From Nocardioides lacusdianchii (GTDB lineage Bacteria > Actinomycetota > Actinomycetes > Propionibacteriales > Nocardioidaceae), in assembly GCF_020102855.1 (NCBI RefSeq), contig NZ_JADHZD010000008.1, positions 144,086 through 208,085 of the forward strand: a DNA stretch of 64,000 nt, read 5' to 3'. Shown one piece after another: positions 33,781 through 44,964 of this stretch (position 1 is the first letter of the stretch; every line of letters starts with the position of its first letter). The notes beneath the pieces are model-generated. The model was not told the DNA's origin, ran no database searches, and saw only the letters and a list, made by a program, of their open reading frames with translations. The position numbers and the translations under genes were made by a program.

Positions 33781-34958
33781 CAGCGGAACCGCAGGGTGTC
33801 GAGGTAGGACTCGACGTTGCGCTTCGTCTCGGCCACGGAGTCGCCGCCGAACTTCTCGACGACGGCGTCGGCGAGCACCAGCGCGACCATCGCCTCGGCG
33901 ACGATTCCGGCGGCCGGGACCGCGCAGACGTCTGAGCGCTGGTGGTGCGCGACTGCTGCCTCTCCGGTCGCGACGTCGACGGTCGCCAGTGCCTTCGGCA
34001 CGGTGGCGATCGGCTTCATCGCCGCGCGCACGCGGAGCACCTCACCGGTCGTCATGCCGCCCTCGGTGCCGCCGGCGCGACCCGTGGTGCGGCGCAGGCC
34101 CTCGTCGGTCGGGACGATCTCGTCGTGGGCGAGCGAGCCCGGGGTGTCGGCGAGCTCGAAGCCGTCGCCGACCTCGACGCCCTTGATCGCCTGGATCCCC
34201 ATCAGGGCACCGGCGAGGCGGGAGTCGAGGCGCCGGTCCCAGTGGACGTGCGAGCCGAGACCCGGCGGCAGGCCGTGGACGACGACCTCGACGACGCCAC
34301 CGAGGGTGTCGCCGTCCTTGTGGGCCTGGTCGATGCGGGCGACCATCGCGGCGCTCGCCTCGGTGTCGAGGCAGCGGACCTCGTCGGCGTCGAGCCGCTC
34401 GACGTCGTCAGCAGCGGGTACGACGCCCGCAGGCGCCTTGACGCCGCCGAGGGACACCACGTGCGAGACGATCCGCGCGCCGGTGGCCTGCTCGAGGAAG
34501 TTGGAGGCCACCCGGCCAAGCGCGACGCGCGCCGCGGTCTCACGAGCCGATGCCCGCTCGAGGATCGGGCGAGCCTCGTCGAAGTCGTACTTCTGCATCC
34601 CGGCGAGGTCGGCGTGACCGGGGCGCGGGCGGGTCAGCGGCGCGTTGCGGGCCAGCGCCTCGAGCTCCACCGGGTCGACCGGGTCGGCCGACATGACCTT
34701 CTCCCACTTCGGCCACTCGGTGTTCCCCACCTCGATGGCCACCGGGCCGCCCTGGGTCTCGCCGTGCCGGACGCCGCCCAGCACGCGGATCTGGTCCTGC
34801 TCGAACTTCATCCGAGCGCCGCGGCCGTAGCCGAGACGGCGCCGGGCCAGTGAGTCGGCGAGGTCGTCGGTCGTGACGCGGACATGGGCGGGAAGCCCCT
34901 CGAGGATCGCCACCAACGAGGGACCGTGGGACTCGCCTGCTGTGAGCCATCGGAGCAT
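33780..34958 (-). CDS. aroC: Chorismate synthase
   Basis: The enzyme forms chorismate from EPSP using reduced FMN. The 392-aa protein has the signatures [17 protein letters not shown] at the N-terminus, [17 protein letters not shown], and [20 protein letters not shown] in the last third. Because the ATG at 34958 is six bases from GAGACT and no Shine-Dalgarno sequence is seen, this may be an internal leaderless start within the long minus-strand run. Confidence 0.97.
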   Translation of the reverse strand: MLRWLTAGESHGPSLVAILEGLPAHVRVTTDDLADSLARRRLGYGRGARMKFEQDQIRVLGGVRHGETQGGPVAIEVGNTEWPKWEKVMSADPVDPVELEALARNAPLTRPRPGHADLAGMQKYDFDEARPILERASARETAARVALGRVASNFLEQATGARIVSHVVSLGGVKAPAGVVPAADDVERLDADEVRCLDTEASAAMVARIDQAHKDGDTLGGVVEVVVHGLPPGLGSHVHWDRRLDSRLAGALMGIQAIKGVEVGDGFELADTPGSLAHDEIVPTDEGLRRTTGRAGGTEGGMTTGEVLRVRAAMKPIATVPKALATVDVATGEAAVAHHQRSDVCAVPAAGIVAEAMVALVLADAVVEKFGGDSVAETKRNVESYLDTLRFR

Positions 34959-34964
34959 GGCCCC

Positions 34965-34970
34965 AGTCTC
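34965..34970 (-). promoter_or_regulatory. -10-like element for aroC
   Basis: On the minus strand GAGACT is six bases before the aroC ATG, one mismatch from the TAGACT seen at rel and the TetR gene. It would allow aroC-aroK-aroB to be transcribed separately from aroE. Confidence 0.35.
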
Positions 34971-35714
34971 TCAGCCCCAGATGCGCCCAGCGAGCGCAGT
35001 CCCCCAGACGAGACCCACCAGCGCGCCGATCACCATGAACGGGCCGAACGGGAACGACTTCTTGAGCATCAGTCGGTCGCGTCGCCAGAGGGCAAGCGCG
35101 AGGGCGGGGACGACGAAGGCGACGAAGCTGGTCCACACGCCGATCGCCACCGCTCCCCAGCCGACCCAGCCGAGCACCAGCCCGACGGGCGCACCGAGGC
35201 GGACGTCGCCGAAGCCCATGCCGGCGGACCGCACCGCCCACAGCACCCAGAAGAACGACCGCACCGCGACCATCGCCCACAACGCCCGCACCAGCGCCTC
35301 GCGCTGGTCGGTGGCCAGCCCGACCGCGGTCACCACGACGAGCGCGGCGAGGGTCGCGGGCACCACGACGACGCGCGGCAGCAGCCGCGTGTGCCAGTCG
35401 ACGACCGACAGCGCGACCGCCACCGGGGTCAGCGGCACCAGCCACATCAGCGACCAGTCGAGGCCGACCGCGGCGCCCAGCAGCGCACCCGTGGCCGCGG
35501 AGACAGCAGCGCTGCGCCACCCCAGCCCCGGCCGCGCGGCGATGTCGGCGTACGCCGTCTTCGGAGGCTCGGCCTCTGAAGAATCCTCGGGTCCCGACTC
35601 CGACTCCGGCTTGGGCTTCGGCTCCGGCACGCGGGCGATCAGCGTCGGCACCAGCAGTCCGCCCAGCCCGGCGACCAGCGCGGCGAGCACGGCCGCCAGC
35701 ACGACGTCGCTCAC
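34971..35714 (-). CDS. Prepilin peptidase, A24 family
   Basis: This 247-aa integral membrane aspartic protease cleaves and often methylates type IV or Flp pilin precursors. The two active-site aspartates are in SVVDWHTRLLPR and GMGFGDVRLGAPVG. It lacks the N-terminal cysteine-rich domain of Gram-negative PilD, as is usual for actinobacterial forms, and has instead a Pro/Glu-rich linker at about residues 30-52. It is coupled to aroE by a GTGA overlap and lies 12 bases upstream of aroC, an order also recalled from other actinobacteria. No pilus genes are in the window. Confidence 0.87.
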   Translation of the reverse strand: MSDVVLAAVLAALVAGLGGLLVPTLIARVPEPKPKPESESGPEDSSEAEPPKTAYADIAARPGLGWRSAAVSAATGALLGAAVGLDWSLMWLVPLTPVAVALSVVDWHTRLLPRVVVVPATLAALVVVTAVGLATDQREALVRALWAMVAVRSFFWVLWAVRSAGMGFGDVRLGAPVGLVLGWVGWGAVAIGVWTSFVAFVVPALALALWRRDRLMLKKSFPFGPFMVIGALVGLVWGTALAGRIWG

Positions 35715-36556
35715 CCGTGGCTCCGCGCCTCGAGGGCGGCGCGACCGGCCTCCCGCATCACGTCCAGAGGAGCCGGTCCGCCGGTGAAGAGCTCGTGCTG
35801 CAGCGCCGCCTGGTGCACCAGCAGGTCCAGCCCGCCCACGAGCACCCGGCCCGAGGCGAGCGCGGCGGCAGCGAGCGGCGTGGGCCACGGGTCGTAGAGC
35901 GCCTCGAAGACCACCGGCACCCCGGCGACGCGGTGCAGCAGCCCGGGCACCTGCGCGGCCGCGGGGATCGTGGAGACCACGATGTCGGCCGCCAGCGCCT
36001 CCGACGCGTGCAGCACCCCGGTGCGTACGTCGACGTCGGCGGCGTGCGAGCGCAGCACCTCGACCGTGTCACCGGCGCGCGTGACGTCGCGCACGAGCAG
36101 GTCGATCGTCCGCACCCCGAGGTCCGCGAGCGCCAGGCCGACCGAGGCCGCCGTGGCTCCCCCGCCCAGGACGACCGCGGAGGCCAGCGGGTCCGACGTA
36201 CGCTCCCGGACCGCGGCAGCCGCGCCGGGCAGGTCGGTGTTGTCCCCGACGAGCTCGCCACCCGGCTCGAGCAGGAGCGTGTTGACCGCACCCGCGCACC
36301 GCGCGCGGTCGGTGAGCCGGTCGACCAGCGGCACCGCCTCCCGCTTGAGCGGCATCGTCAGCGACAGGCCGCGCCACGTGTCGTCGAGCCCGGCGAGGAA
36401 GGACCCCAGCCCGCCCGACGGCACCCGGTGCGCGTCGTAGGACCAGTCCAGGCCGAGCTCGGCGTACGCCGCCCGGTGCAGGACCGGCGAGAGCGAGTGG
36501 GCGATCGGGTCGCCCAGCACGCCGCAGCGCCGGCCCGCAGGAGAGCCGCCGCTCAC
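35711..36556 (-). CDS. aroE: Shikimate 5-dehydrogenase
   Basis: The enzyme reduces 3-dehydroshikimate to shikimate with NADPH. The 281-aa protein has the substrate-binding HSLSPVLHRAAY, the catalytic lysine in LTMPLKREAVP, the aspartate in GDNTDLPG, the cofactor loop VVLGGGATAAS, and QAALQHELFTG near the end. It lies 19 bases downstream of mltG and is coupled to the prepilin peptidase gene by four bases. Confidence 0.95.
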   Translation of the reverse strand: MSGGSPAGRRCGVLGDPIAHSLSPVLHRAAYAELGLDWSYDAHRVPSGGLGSFLAGLDDTWRGLSLTMPLKREAVPLVDRLTDRARCAGAVNTLLLEPGGELVGDNTDLPGAAAAVRERTSDPLASAVVLGGGATAASVGLALADLGVRTIDLLVRDVTRAGDTVEVLRSHAADVDVRTGVLHASEALAADIVVSTIPAAAQVPGLLHRVAGVPVVFEALYDPWPTPLAAAALASGRVLVGGLDLLVHQAALQHELFTGGPAPLDVMREAGRAALEARSHG

Positions 36557-36575
36557 CTCTGCCTCGGCCCCGGCC

Positions 36576-37739
36576 TCAGCACCGGTCGGAGGTCTCGCAG
36601 TAGGCGCGGTACTCGTCGCGACCCACGAGGAAGTCGTCGTAGTCCTCGTAGAACTTCGTCTCGCCCGTCTCCAGGTTGACCGTCACGTAGTAGTACCAGG
36701 GGCCGTCAGCCGGGTTGGCCGCCGCCTCGATGGCGTCGTCACCCGGCGCCTCGATCGGCGTGGGCGGCAGGCCCGCGCGGCGACGGGTGTCGTAGGGGGT
36801 GTCGACCGCGAGCTGCTCGGTGGTCAGCGCCGTGGTGCCGGACAGGCCGAGGCCGTAGGCGTTGGAGGCGTCGATGCCGAGCGTGCCGTTGGTGCCGCCC
36901 TTGTCGCCGGGACCGTCGAGGCGGTTGTAGATGACCCGCGCGATCTTGGGCATGTCGTCGCCGCGGCCCTCGGCCTCGATGAGCGAGGCGATGATCATCA
37001 GCTCGCCCGGGGTCTTGCCGAGCTCGGCGGCCTTCTCCTCCAGGCCGGCCTGGTCGGCGGCCTCGCGCCAGCGGTCGACCATCATCTTGAGGATCCGCAC
37101 CGGCCGCTGCCCGGGCTTGATCTCGTACGTCGCCGGGAAGAGGTAGCCCTCGGCGTTGCCCTCGGCGTAGTCGGGCAGGCCGAGCTTGTCGGGCTGCTGG
37201 AGGGCGCGGTTCCACGCGGCCTCGGGGATGTCGGTGTTCTCGGCGAGCGTCGAGACGATGTCGACGAGTCGCAGGCCCTCGGGGATGGTCACCGTGGGGA
37301 AGCTGATCATGTTGTCCGGGTCGATGAGGACCTCGAGCGCGTCGGCGGCCTTCATCTCCTTCTGGAGCTCGTAGTCGCCGACCTGGATGCCGCTGGAGGC
37401 GGGCTCGCCCGCGGCGGCGTCGATGAACGCCTGCACCGAGGCGGTGACGCCCTCCTCCTTGAGGTTGCGACCGATCTCGGCCACCACGTCACCCTCGTTG
37501 ACGGTGAACTCGATCGAGCCGGTGCCGGGGCCGGGGTAGTCCTCGGGGCCCTGGAACTGGTCGGCCACCCACGAGACGCCCTTGGTCAGGCCGAAGTAGA
37601 AGCCTCCGACGAGCACTGCCAGCGCGACGAGGACCGCGATGCACCCCTTCGCGCCACGGCCCTTGCGGCGCCGCCCGCCCGGGACGTACTCGTAGTCGTC
37701 GTCACTCAGCACGTCCTGCTCGGACTCGTGCTCACTCAT
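36576..37739 (-). CDS. mltG: Endolytic transglycosylase MltG (YceG-like)
   Basis: MltG cuts nascent peptidoglycan strands inside the chain and helps set glycan length. The 387-aa protein has a charged cytoplasmic start, one membrane helix at about residues 32-52 ([19 protein letters not shown]), then a LysM-like segment and the YceG catalytic domain. The catalytic glutamate is in [27 protein letters not shown], and the later segment [15 protein letters not shown] also fits. The 5' end overlaps the ruvX stop by eight bases. The ruvX-mltG-aroE order is common in actinobacteria. Confidence 0.94.
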   Translation of the reverse strand: MSEHESEQDVLSDDDYEYVPGGRRRKGRGAKGCIAVLVALAVLVGGFYFGLTKGVSWVADQFQGPEDYPGPGTGSIEFTVNEGDVVAEIGRNLKEEGVTASVQAFIDAAAGEPASSGIQVGDYELQKEMKAADALEVLIDPDNMISFPTVTIPEGLRLVDIVSTLAENTDIPEAAWNRALQQPDKLGLPDYAEGNAEGYLFPATYEIKPGQRPVRILKMMVDRWREAADQAGLEEKAAELGKTPGELMIIASLIEAEGRGDDMPKIARVIYNRLDGPGDKGGTNGTLGIDASNAYGLGLSGTTALTTEQLAVDTPYDTRRRAGLPPTPIEAPGDDAIEAAANPADGPWYYYVTVNLETGETKFYEDYDDFLVGRDEYRAYCETSDRC

Positions 37740-38193
37740 CAGTCACCTCGACGATCTCTCCAGGCGCCTGCCCGCCGATGCGCTCGGTGTCGAGCGCCGT
37801 CTGCAGGATCAGCACCGCTGCTGCCTGGTCCACCACGGCGCGTCGCTTGGCGCCACGCCGTCCCTGCTCGCGCAGGATCGACTCGGCCGAGACCGTGGTC
37901 AGGCGTTCATCACACAGTCTGACAGGGACGGGTGCAACTCGGCGCGCGACCCGACGGGCGAGGTCGCGCGCCTTGTCGGCCGCGGGACCCTCCGTGCCGT
38001 TGAGCGAGCGGGGCAGGCCGATGACGACCTCGACGGCCTCGAGCTCGGTGACGAGCTGCGCGATCCGGCGTACGTCGCCCCTGCCGGCGCGCACGGTCTC
38101 GACGGGCGTCGCCAGGAAGCCGGAGGGGTCGCTGCTCGCCACCCCGATCCGGGCGTCCCCCGGGTCGATGCCGAGCCGCACCCCGAACCGCAC
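37732..38193 (-). CDS. ruvX: Holliday junction resolvase-like RuvX/YqgF
   Basis: The 153-aa RNase H-fold protein takes part in 16S rRNA maturation and possibly Holliday junction cleavage. Active-site acidic residues are in [15 protein letters not shown] (near the N-terminus), CDERLTT and [10 protein letters not shown], and [14 protein letters not shown] is a family signature. It lies two bases downstream of alaS and overlaps mltG by eight bases. Confidence 0.93.
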   Translation of the reverse strand: MRFGVRLGIDPGDARIGVASSDPSGFLATPVETVRAGRGDVRRIAQLVTELEAVEVVIGLPRSLNGTEGPAADKARDLARRVARRVAPVPVRLCDERLTTVSAESILREQGRRGAKRRAVVDQAAAVLILQTALDTERIGGQAPGEIVEVTDE

Positions 38194-38195
38194 CC

Positions 38196-40895
38196 TCAGG
38201 CCTGCGCCAACGAGTCGACCTCGCGCGCGACGAGCGCGAGCGCCTCGTCGATGCGGGAGGCGTCGGTGCCGCCGCCCTGCGCCACGTCGTCCTTGCCGCC
38301 GCCCTTGCCACCGAGCAGCGGGCCGACAGCGCGGACCAGCTCGCCGGCCGAGAGCCCACGGGCACGCGCCTCGTCGTTGGTCGCGGCCACCACGGACACC
38401 TTGCCGTCGGCCTGTCCGATGATCACCACGACGCCGGGCTCACCCTGCGGCAGGCGTCCACGCACGTCCATCGCCAGGTTGCGTACGTCGCCGCCGCCCG
38501 CGCCGTCGGCACGGTGGGCCACCAGCCGGACCGGGCCGACCTGCGTCGCACCGGCGGCCAGGTCGGCGCTGGCACCGAGCAGCTGGGCCAGGCGCGCCTT
38601 CTCCAGCTCCTTCTCGGCGTTCTTCAGGCGCTCGGTGAGCCCCTGGACGCGGCTGACCAGGTCGTCGGGCTGCGTCTTGAGCAGGCCGGTGAGCTGGGCG
38701 ACCACGTCGCGCTCGCGGGCGAGGTAGCCGAAGCCCTCGACCCCGGTCAGCGCCTCGATGCGGCGGTTGCCCGAGCCGACGCTGGTCTCGCCGGTCACCA
38801 CGACCGTGCCGATCTGCGAGGAGTGGTCGACGTGCGTGCCACCGCAGAGCTCGCGCGACCAGGGGCCGCCGATCTCGACGACGCGCACCTTGGTGTTGTC
38901 GTAGGTCTCGCCGAAGAGGGCGATCGCGCCCCACTCCTTGGCCTGCTCGAGCGTCATGTAGTCCCACGCGACCGCGAGGTCGGCGCGCAGCGCCTGCTGC
39001 GAGACCGTCTCGACGTCGCGGACCTGCGCGGGCGTCAGCGCCTGGGTCCACCCGAAGTCGAGGCGGAGGTAGCCGGGGCGGTTGTAGGAGCCGGACTGCA
39101 GCGCCGTGGGGCCGAGCACCTCGCGCAGGGCGGCGTGCACGACGTGGGTGCCGGAGTGCGCCTGGCGCGCGCCCGTACGCCACTCCGGGTCGACGCGGGC
39201 GTGCACCTCGCGGCTGGCCTCGAGCTCTCCCTCGAGCACCCGCACCTGGTGCACGACGAGGCCCTTGATCGGGCGCTGAACGTCGAGGACCTCGAGGCGG
39301 CCGCCGTCGAAGACGATCGTGCCGGCGTCGGCGGCCTGGCCGCCGGACTCGGCGTAGAAGGGGGTGCGGTCGAGCACGAGCTCGCCGACCTCCCCCTCGG
39401 CCAGCCGCGGGACGGACGCGCCACCGCTCAGGAGGGCCAGCGGGCGCGACTCGGTCTCGAGCGTCTCGTAGGCCAGCCACTCGGTGGGGCCGTGCTCGTC
39501 GAAGACGCCGCGGTAGACGCCCGTGTCGCCGTGGGCGCCCTTCTTGGCGCGCGCGTCGGCCTTGGCCCGCTCGCGCTGCTCGGCCATCAGGCCGCGGAAG
39601 CCCTGCTCGTCGACCTGCAGGCCCTGCTCGGCCGCCATCTCCAGCGTGAGGTCGATCGGGAAGCCGTAGGTGTCGTGCAGGGCGAAGGCACGCTCGCCGG
39701 ACAGCGTGGAGCCGCCGGTCTGCTTCACCTCGGAGGCGGCGACGTCGAAGATCTGGGTGCCGGCCTGGAGGGTCTTGCGGAAGGCGTCCTCCTCGGCGAA
39801 GGCCACCTGCGAGATGCGCGGCCAGTCGCTGATGAGGTTGTCGTAGGTCTCCCCCATCCGGTCGCGCGAGACCGGCATCAGCTCGGGGAGCACCCGGTCC
39901 TCGCAGCCGAGCAGGCGCATCGAGCGCACCGCGCGACGCAGCAGGCGGCGCAGGACGTAGCCGCGGCCGTCGTTGCCGGGGGTGACGCCGTCGCCGATGA
40001 GCATCATCGAGGAGCGCACGTGGTCGGCGACGACGCGGAACCGTACGTCGTCCTCGGGGTCGGCGCCGTAGCGGCGGCCGGTGAGCTGCTCGGCCTTCTC
40101 GATCACGGGGTACATCACGTCGATCTCGTACATGTTGTTCTTGCCCTGGAGCAGGAACGCGACCCGGTCCAGGCCCATGCCGGTGTCGATGTTCTTCTTC
40201 GGCAGCGAGCCGGCGACGTCGAAGTCCTCCTTCGAGCGCACCGCGGAGAGCTCGTCCTGCATGAAGACCAGGTTCCAGATCTCCAGCAGGCGGTCCTCGA
40301 GCTCGAAGGGCATGTCCGGGCCGAGGGTCGTGACGTCGAAGTCCGGGCCCCACTCGGGGCCGCGGTCGTAGAGGATCTCCGAGCACGGCCCGCCGGGACC
40401 GGGCACGCCCATCGACCAGTAGTTCTCCTTGTTGCCCAGCTGGACGATCCGCTCGCGCGGCAGCCCGGTGGCCTTCATCCAGTGGCCGATGGCCTCCTCG
40501 TCGCCGACGAGGACCGAGGGATAGAGCCGCGACTCGTCGAGCCCGAAGCCGCCGTCGTCGACCGACTTGGTCAGCAGTTCCCACGCGAGCTCGATGGCGC
40601 CTTCCTTGAAGTAGTCGCCGAAGGAGAAGTTGCCGCACATCTCGAAGAACGTGCCGTGGCGGGTGGTCTTGCCGACGTCCTCGATGTCGGGGGTGCGCAC
40701 GCACTTCTGGACGCTGGTGGCGCGCGGCCACGGCGGCGTCTCCTGGCCCAGGAAGTAGGGCTTGAAGGGCACCATGCCGGCCGGCACGAAGAGCAGGTTG
40801 GGGTCGTCGGCGAGCAGCGAGGCGGAGGGCACCACGGCGTGTCCGGCGGCCTCGAAGTGCGCGAGGAAGCGGCGGCGGATCTCGGCGGTGTCCAT
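38196..40895 (-). CDS. alaS: Alanyl-tRNA synthetase
   Basis: The 899-aa enzyme charges tRNA-Ala and edits mischarged Ser and Gly. The class II catalytic core starts at [20 protein letters not shown] and includes [20 protein letters not shown]. The editing domain has [16 protein letters not shown] and the zinc-binding [13 protein letters not shown]. The C-terminal oligomerisation domain has the coiled segment [20 protein letters not shown] and a glycine-rich GGKGGGKDD. The ATG at 40895 overlaps the stop of the upstream DUF6167-like gene by one base (TGATG). Confidence 0.97.
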   Translation of the reverse strand: MDTAEIRRRFLAHFEAAGHAVVPSASLLADDPNLLFVPAGMVPFKPYFLGQETPPWPRATSVQKCVRTPDIEDVGKTTRHGTFFEMCGNFSFGDYFKEGAIELAWELLTKSVDDGGFGLDESRLYPSVLVGDEEAIGHWMKATGLPRERIVQLGNKENYWSMGVPGPGGPCSEILYDRGPEWGPDFDVTTLGPDMPFELEDRLLEIWNLVFMQDELSAVRSKEDFDVAGSLPKKNIDTGMGLDRVAFLLQGKNNMYEIDVMYPVIEKAEQLTGRRYGADPEDDVRFRVVADHVRSSMMLIGDGVTPGNDGRGYVLRRLLRRAVRSMRLLGCEDRVLPELMPVSRDRMGETYDNLISDWPRISQVAFAEEDAFRKTLQAGTQIFDVAASEVKQTGGSTLSGERAFALHDTYGFPIDLTLEMAAEQGLQVDEQGFRGLMAEQRERAKADARAKKGAHGDTGVYRGVFDEHGPTEWLAYETLETESRPLALLSGGASVPRLAEGEVGELVLDRTPFYAESGGQAADAGTIVFDGGRLEVLDVQRPIKGLVVHQVRVLEGELEASREVHARVDPEWRTGARQAHSGTHVVHAALREVLGPTALQSGSYNRPGYLRLDFGWTQALTPAQVRDVETVSQQALRADLAVAWDYMTLEQAKEWGAIALFGETYDNTKVRVVEIGGPWSRELCGGTHVDHSSQIGTVVVTGETSVGSGNRRIEALTGVEGFGYLARERDVVAQLTGLLKTQPDDLVSRVQGLTERLKNAEKELEKARLAQLLGASADLAAGATQVGPVRLVAHRADGAGGGDVRNLAMDVRGRLPQGEPGVVVIIGQADGKVSVVAATNDEARARGLSAGELVRAVGPLLGGKGGGKDDVAQGGGTDASRIDEALALVAREVDSLAQA

Positions 40896-41191
40896 CAGTT
40901 CTCGTTCTCCTTGGGTGCATCGGTGGGTGAGGTGCGAGCCGGAGGGGCCTCGCCACCACGTGTGAGCTCGGGGATGCCATGAGGCCGCAGGCCGAGCTGC
41001 TCGCGCAACTCGGTTTCCCGCTCGGCGCGGCCCTGCTGGACCTCCTCGGCGAAGAGCCGGGCACCGACCTGCCAGCCGCGCACGCGGTCGCGCAGGCCGT
41101 CGGCGGTCAGCGCCTCGGCGGCACGGCGGGCGCGGGCGGCGGCGTACACGCCGACTCCCGCCCCGGCCACGAACCAGAGTGGGCGACCCAT
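40895..41191 (-). CDS. Small DUF6167-like protein
   Basis: The 98-aa protein starts MGRPLWFVAGAGVGVYAAAR, a short hydrophobic N-terminal anchor with GxGxG, followed by a charged helix (VQQGRAERETELREQLGL) and a disordered tail. Such proteins are frequently found directly before alaS in actinobacteria; the function is unknown. It is coupled on both sides by single-base TGATG overlaps. Confidence 0.75.
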   Translation of the reverse strand: MGRPLWFVAGAGVGVYAAARARRAAEALTADGLRDRVRGWQVGARLFAEEVQQGRAERETELREQLGLRPHGIPELTRGGEAPPARTSPTDAPKENEN

Positions 41192-41715
41192 CAGGCGACG
41201 TCCTCCCCGACATCCCGGTTCAGGTCGCGCCCCAGGTCCGCACGCTCGCGCGCCCGGAACTCGCGCAGCGCCTGCTTGGTCTCGGCGCGGCGCTGCCGGG
41301 TGGCGCGCCGGGTCTCCTGGCGCACCTCGAAACGGATGCGGTTGCGGCTCGCCGGGGACAGGGCGCGACGCAGGCCGTGGGTCCACGACGCGGCCATCAC
41401 GACGCTCTCGCGCGCGACGATGTCGGCGAACAGCCGCCCGTCCACCGGTCGCGCGACGGGCACCTCGACGGCCGGCGCCTCGTCGGCGCCCATGCCGGTG
41501 ATCACGAAGGTGGCCGGGGCGTCGTCGACCACCGGCTGCGGCGCGGCAGTGACCGGCGACTCCAGCACCGCCACGCGTACGGCGAGGGCCGCGGCCTGCG
41601 ACTCCGCGCGGCGTGCGCGACGGAGCGCGAGTGCCGACAGGGCGAGCGCCGACAGGGCGAGCGCCACGAGCGCCACGGCGCCTGCCGCGATGATCCACAC
41701 CTGCTCCGTCGTCAC
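41191..41715 (-). CDS. Membrane-anchored hypothetical protein upstream of alaS
   Basis: The 174-aa protein has an N-terminal membrane helix (about 8-31, with repeated ALSALAL, encoded by direct DNA repeats near 41640-41660). A linker follows, then a strongly basic helical region (RNRIRFEVRQETRRATRQRR). Its topology suggests a cytoplasmic nucleic-acid- or ribosome-contacting tail, but that is speculation. It is coupled to the next gene by TGATG and so belongs to the alaS operon. Confidence 0.65.
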   Translation of the reverse strand: MTTEQVWIIAAGAVALVALALSALALSALALRRARRAESQAAALAVRVAVLESPVTAAPQPVVDDAPATFVITGMGADEAPAVEVPVARPVDGRLFADIVARESVVMAASWTHGLRRALSPASRNRIRFEVRQETRRATRQRRAETKQALREFRARERADLGRDLNRDVGEDVA

Positions 41716-41742
41716 CGGGACACCCTATAGAAGGCGCGAGAG

Positions 41743-43521
41743 TCACTGCACGACGTAGAGGTCCTTGTAGTTCGGGGTGCCCATCGAGCCGTCACCCGTG
41801 GGGTTGCCGATGTCGGCGCCGAAGACGAAGAGCTTGTTGACGTAGGCCGTGGGGATGATCGGGAAGTAGTCGGTCATGACCTGCTCGTCGAGCTCGCCCC
41901 ACGCCTCGGGCTGCTCCCCGATCGGGAGCGTCGCGAGCCGGTCCATCGCCTCGTCCACCTCGGGCTCGTCGAAGCCGGCGGTGTTGAAGACCGCGCCGCC
42001 CTCCAGCAGGGCCGGCAGCAGCGCCGCGCCGGCCGGCCAGGCCGGGCAGAAGTTCACACCGCGGACGTTGAGCCGCTGGTTGAGCTCGTCGTCGGGGTTG
42101 AGCCAGGTGTTGTAGGGAGATTCCTGCACCGGGAAGGCCCTGACCTCGAAGCCGCCGGCCTCGAGGCCCTTGGTGATCTGGTCCTGCGCGTCCCGCGCCT
42201 GCGGGTCGAGCTCGTAGTAGATCATCGTGATCGGGTAGGGCTCGTCGCCGTGGCCGGCGTCGGAGAGCAGCGCGCGCGAGCGAGCCGGGTCGTAGGTGAT
42301 CTGCTCGCCGTCCACCTGGAAGACGTGCCGCCCGACCATGCCCGGCGGCATCACCGAGCTCGCATAGTCGCGGGTCACGCCGGGGACCTCACCGTCCGCG
42401 ATCCACACGTCCTCGTAGGGATAGGCGTAGGCAAGAGCCTTGCGGACCTCGATCTCCTCGATCTTCGAGTAGTCGGGCGCCAGGGTGGTGACGCACGGGG
42501 AGCTCTGCTGCACCAGGCGCTCACCGAGCACGGCGTCGGCCTCGGTGTAGCGACCGGGGCCGAGGGACGTGGCCAGCGAGGTCCTGCTCTCGGAGGTGCC
42601 GGAGAGCATCATCTCGTCGACCATGGTCTGGTCCGCGTTGAACTTGAAGACCCAGCGGTCGGGGTACTGGTGGCGGGCCGGGTCAGAGCGGGCGTCCCAG
42701 GCGTCGTTGCGCACCAGCACCAGCTCCTCGTCCGGTGACCAGCTCTCGACCAGGTAGGGGCCGGTGGCCATCGGCTGCTGGCTGTAGGCGATCGGATCCG
42801 CAGCGTCGCCGAGCGGCGCGGGGCCCATCGCCATCACGGCACCCCAGTAGTCCATGTCGGGGAAGGGCTGCTCCATCTCGATGGTGACGTCCTGGCCTTC
42901 CACGGTGATGGCGTCGTAGTCGTCGCAGCCGGGGTCGTTCCCGGTGTAGGGGCCGTCGTAATCGCTCCCCCCGGCGAAGTAGGTGCGGGAGTACTGGGCG
43001 CCCGGTCCGGCAGGGAACTGCTCCACGTCGAGCGAGCGGCAGATCCCGAAGGCGACCTCCGCGGGCGTGACGGGCGAGCCGTCCTGCCAGGTCGCGTCGT
43101 CACGGATCGTGAAGGTCCACTCGGTGTAGTCCTCGTTGTGCGAGCCGAGATCCGTTGCGAGGTCCGGCACCAGGACCGGGTTGCCGTCCGCGTCGCGGGC
43201 GTACTGGGTCAGTGACCGGCTGACCAGCGCCTGCTGGATCGCGTTGCCGACGACCGACCAGCCGGCCGTCGGGTCGAGGGAGTCGGGGCCGGGCGCACCC
43301 GGCAGGTGGACGGTGATCGTGCCGCCCGGCGTCGCGCCCTCGACCGGGGCGGCCGGGCCCTGGCGGCCGAAGTCCTTCGAACCGCCGGAGAACGGGATCT
43401 GGGACCGGGCCTTGCCGCCGCCGATGGGGGGCGTGCCCGGTCGGGACACTCCACCGCTGCAGGCGGCCAGCGCCACCACGGCAGCACCGAGCGCACACGC
43501 AAGGGTCCGCGACGCTCTCAT
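41743..43521 (-). CDS. Oligopeptide ABC transporter substrate-binding lipoprotein (second copy)
   Basis: The 592-aa family 5 extracytoplasmic solute-binding protein has a lipoprotein signal with lipobox cysteine in ALAACSGG. The body has GGTITVHLPGAPGPDSLDPT, then WTFTIRDDATWQDGSPVTPAEVAFGICRSLD, typical of DppA/OppA. It is a close paralogue of the 592-aa protein at 48576-50354, with matching blocks such as VRKALAYAYPYEDVWI and PFPDMDYWG, and even equal length. It lies 16 bases downstream of rarA and so appears to be the last member of the transporter transcript. It probably delivers a related ligand to the same permease. Confidence 0.9.
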   Translation of the reverse strand: MRASRTLACALGAAVVALAACSGGVSRPGTPPIGGGKARSQIPFSGGSKDFGRQGPAAPVEGATPGGTITVHLPGAPGPDSLDPTAGWSVVGNAIQQALVSRSLTQYARDADGNPVLVPDLATDLGSHNEDYTEWTFTIRDDATWQDGSPVTPAEVAFGICRSLDVEQFPAGPGAQYSRTYFAGGSDYDGPYTGNDPGCDDYDAITVEGQDVTIEMEQPFPDMDYWGAVMAMGPAPLGDAADPIAYSQQPMATGPYLVESWSPDEELVLVRNDAWDARSDPARHQYPDRWVFKFNADQTMVDEMMLSGTSESRTSLATSLGPGRYTEADAVLGERLVQQSSPCVTTLAPDYSKIEEIEVRKALAYAYPYEDVWIADGEVPGVTRDYASSVMPPGMVGRHVFQVDGEQITYDPARSRALLSDAGHGDEPYPITMIYYELDPQARDAQDQITKGLEAGGFEVRAFPVQESPYNTWLNPDDELNQRLNVRGVNFCPAWPAGAALLPALLEGGAVFNTAGFDEPEVDEAMDRLATLPIGEQPEAWGELDEQVMTDYFPIIPTAYVNKLFVFGADIGNPTGDGSMGTPNYKDLYVVQ

Positions 43522-43537
43522 GCCTCCCCCTGTTCCC

Positions 43538-44920
43538 TCACGAGCCGCGAACGATGCGGCGTACGCGCTCCCAGCGCTCGCGGACCGCGGACTCCGCGCC
43601 GAGGCTGGTGGGTGAATAGTAGGTCGCGTCGGCCAGCACGTCGGGGAGGTACTGCTGCTCGACGACACCGAACGGCTCGTCGTGGGGGTAGGCGTAGCCC
43701 TTGCCGTGCCCCAGGTCCTTCGCACCGCCGTAGTGGGCGTCACGCAGGTGCGGTGGCACCTGGCCAATCTTGCCGGCCTTCACGTCGGAGATGGCGGCGT
43801 CGATCGCGGCGATGACGGCGTTGGACTTGGGCGCGATCGCGAGGTGGATGGTCGCCTGGGCCAGGTTGATCCTGGCCTCCGGCATCCCGATGAGCTGCAC
43901 CGCCTGCGCGGCCGCGACCGCCGCCTGGAGCGCGGTCGGGTCGGCGAGCCCGATGTCCTCGCTGGCGTGCACCACGAGCCGGCGGGCGATGAAGCGGGGG
44001 TCCTCCCCCGCCTCGATCATCCGGGCCAGGTAGTGCAGCGCCGCGTCCGGGTCCGAGCCGCGGATCGACTTGATGAAGGCCGAGATCACGTCGTAGTGCT
44101 GGTCGCCCTGACGGTCGTAGCGCACCGCGGCCTGGTCGACCGCGGTCTCGGCGGTGGCGAGGTCGATGGTGTCGAGGCCGTTGCTCGCCGCCGCCCCGGC
44201 CGCGGCCTCGAGGTAGGTCAGGGCCCGGCGCGCGTCGCCACCCGCGAGGCGTACGAGGTGCGCGCGGGCCTCCTCGTCGAGACCGGTCTCACCGGCCAGC
44301 CCGCGCTCGTCCTCCAGCGCCTGGCCGATGACCTCCGCGACGTCGTCGTCGGTCAGCGACTGCAGGCGCAGCAGCAGGCTGCGCGAGAGCAGCGGACTGA
44401 TGACGGAGAAGAACGGGTTCTCGGTGGTCGCCGCGATGAGCGTCACCCAGCGGTTCTCCACGCCCGGCAGGAGGGCGTCCTGCTGGGCCTTGGTGAAGCG
44501 GTGCACCTCGTCGACGAAGAGCACGGTCTCCTGGCCGCTGCGGACCAGCTCGGCCCGGGCGCCGTCGATGGCGGCACGGACCTCCTTGACGCCGGCCGCG
44601 ACCGCGGACACCTCGACGAAGCGTCGGCGCGTCTGCTGGCTCACGATGGCGGCGATCGTGGTCTTGCCCGTCCCCGGCGGCCCCCACAGCAGCAGCGACA
44701 TCGACTGGTCGCCCTCGATGAGGCGTCGCAGCGGGGAGCCGGCGGCACGCAGCTGCTGCTGACCGACGAGCTCGTCGATGGTGCGCGGACGCATCCGCAC
44801 CGCGAGCGGGGCAGACGCGAACGTGTTGGCGCCCAGCGATCCGGCCCCCGGCGTGCCGGCTCCGGACATGGATCCGGGCGCGGGTTGCCCCGCGCCCGGA
44901 ATCTCGAACAAGCCGTCCAC
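43538..44920 (-). CDS. rarA: Replication-associated recombination protein A (RarA/MgsA)
   Basis: This AAA+ ATPase acts at stalled replication forks and interacts with SSB. The 460-aa protein has Walker [17 protein letters not shown], Walker [12 protein letters not shown], sensor 1 [11 protein letters not shown], and the C-terminal tetramerisation domain with [28 protein letters not shown]. The GTG at 44920, giving MDGLFE, is chosen because RarA proteins usually start M-D-x-L-F; an ATG at 44953 is the longer alternative. It is unusual that it sits between the ABC transporter genes and the second binding protein. Confidence 0.95.
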   Translation of the reverse strand: MDGLFEIPGAGQPAPGSMSGAGTPGAGSLGANTFASAPLAVRMRPRTIDELVGQQQLRAAGSPLRRLIEGDQSMSLLLWGPPGTGKTTIAAIVSQQTRRRFVEVSAVAAGVKEVRAAIDGARAELVRSGQETVLFVDEVHRFTKAQQDALLPGVENRWVTLIAATTENPFFSVISPLLSRSLLLRLQSLTDDDVAEVIGQALEDERGLAGETGLDEEARAHLVRLAGGDARRALTYLEAAAGAAASNGLDTIDLATAETAVDQAAVRYDRQGDQHYDVISAFIKSIRGSDPDAALHYLARMIEAGEDPRFIARRLVVHASEDIGLADPTALQAAVAAAQAVQLIGMPEARINLAQATIHLAIAPKSNAVIAAIDAAISDVKAGKIGQVPPHLRDAHYGGAKDLGHGKGYAYPHDEPFGVVEQQYLPDVLADATYYSPTSLGAESAVRERWERVRRIVRGS

Positions 44921-44964
44921 GTCGGTGAGTATCCCCCGTGCCGCGCGCGGCACGGCAGGTGGGC

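Noticed and set aside
38514..40982. Long plus-strand open frame opposite alaS
   Set aside because: It mirrors alaS codon structure; the product is low-complexity and has no family support.
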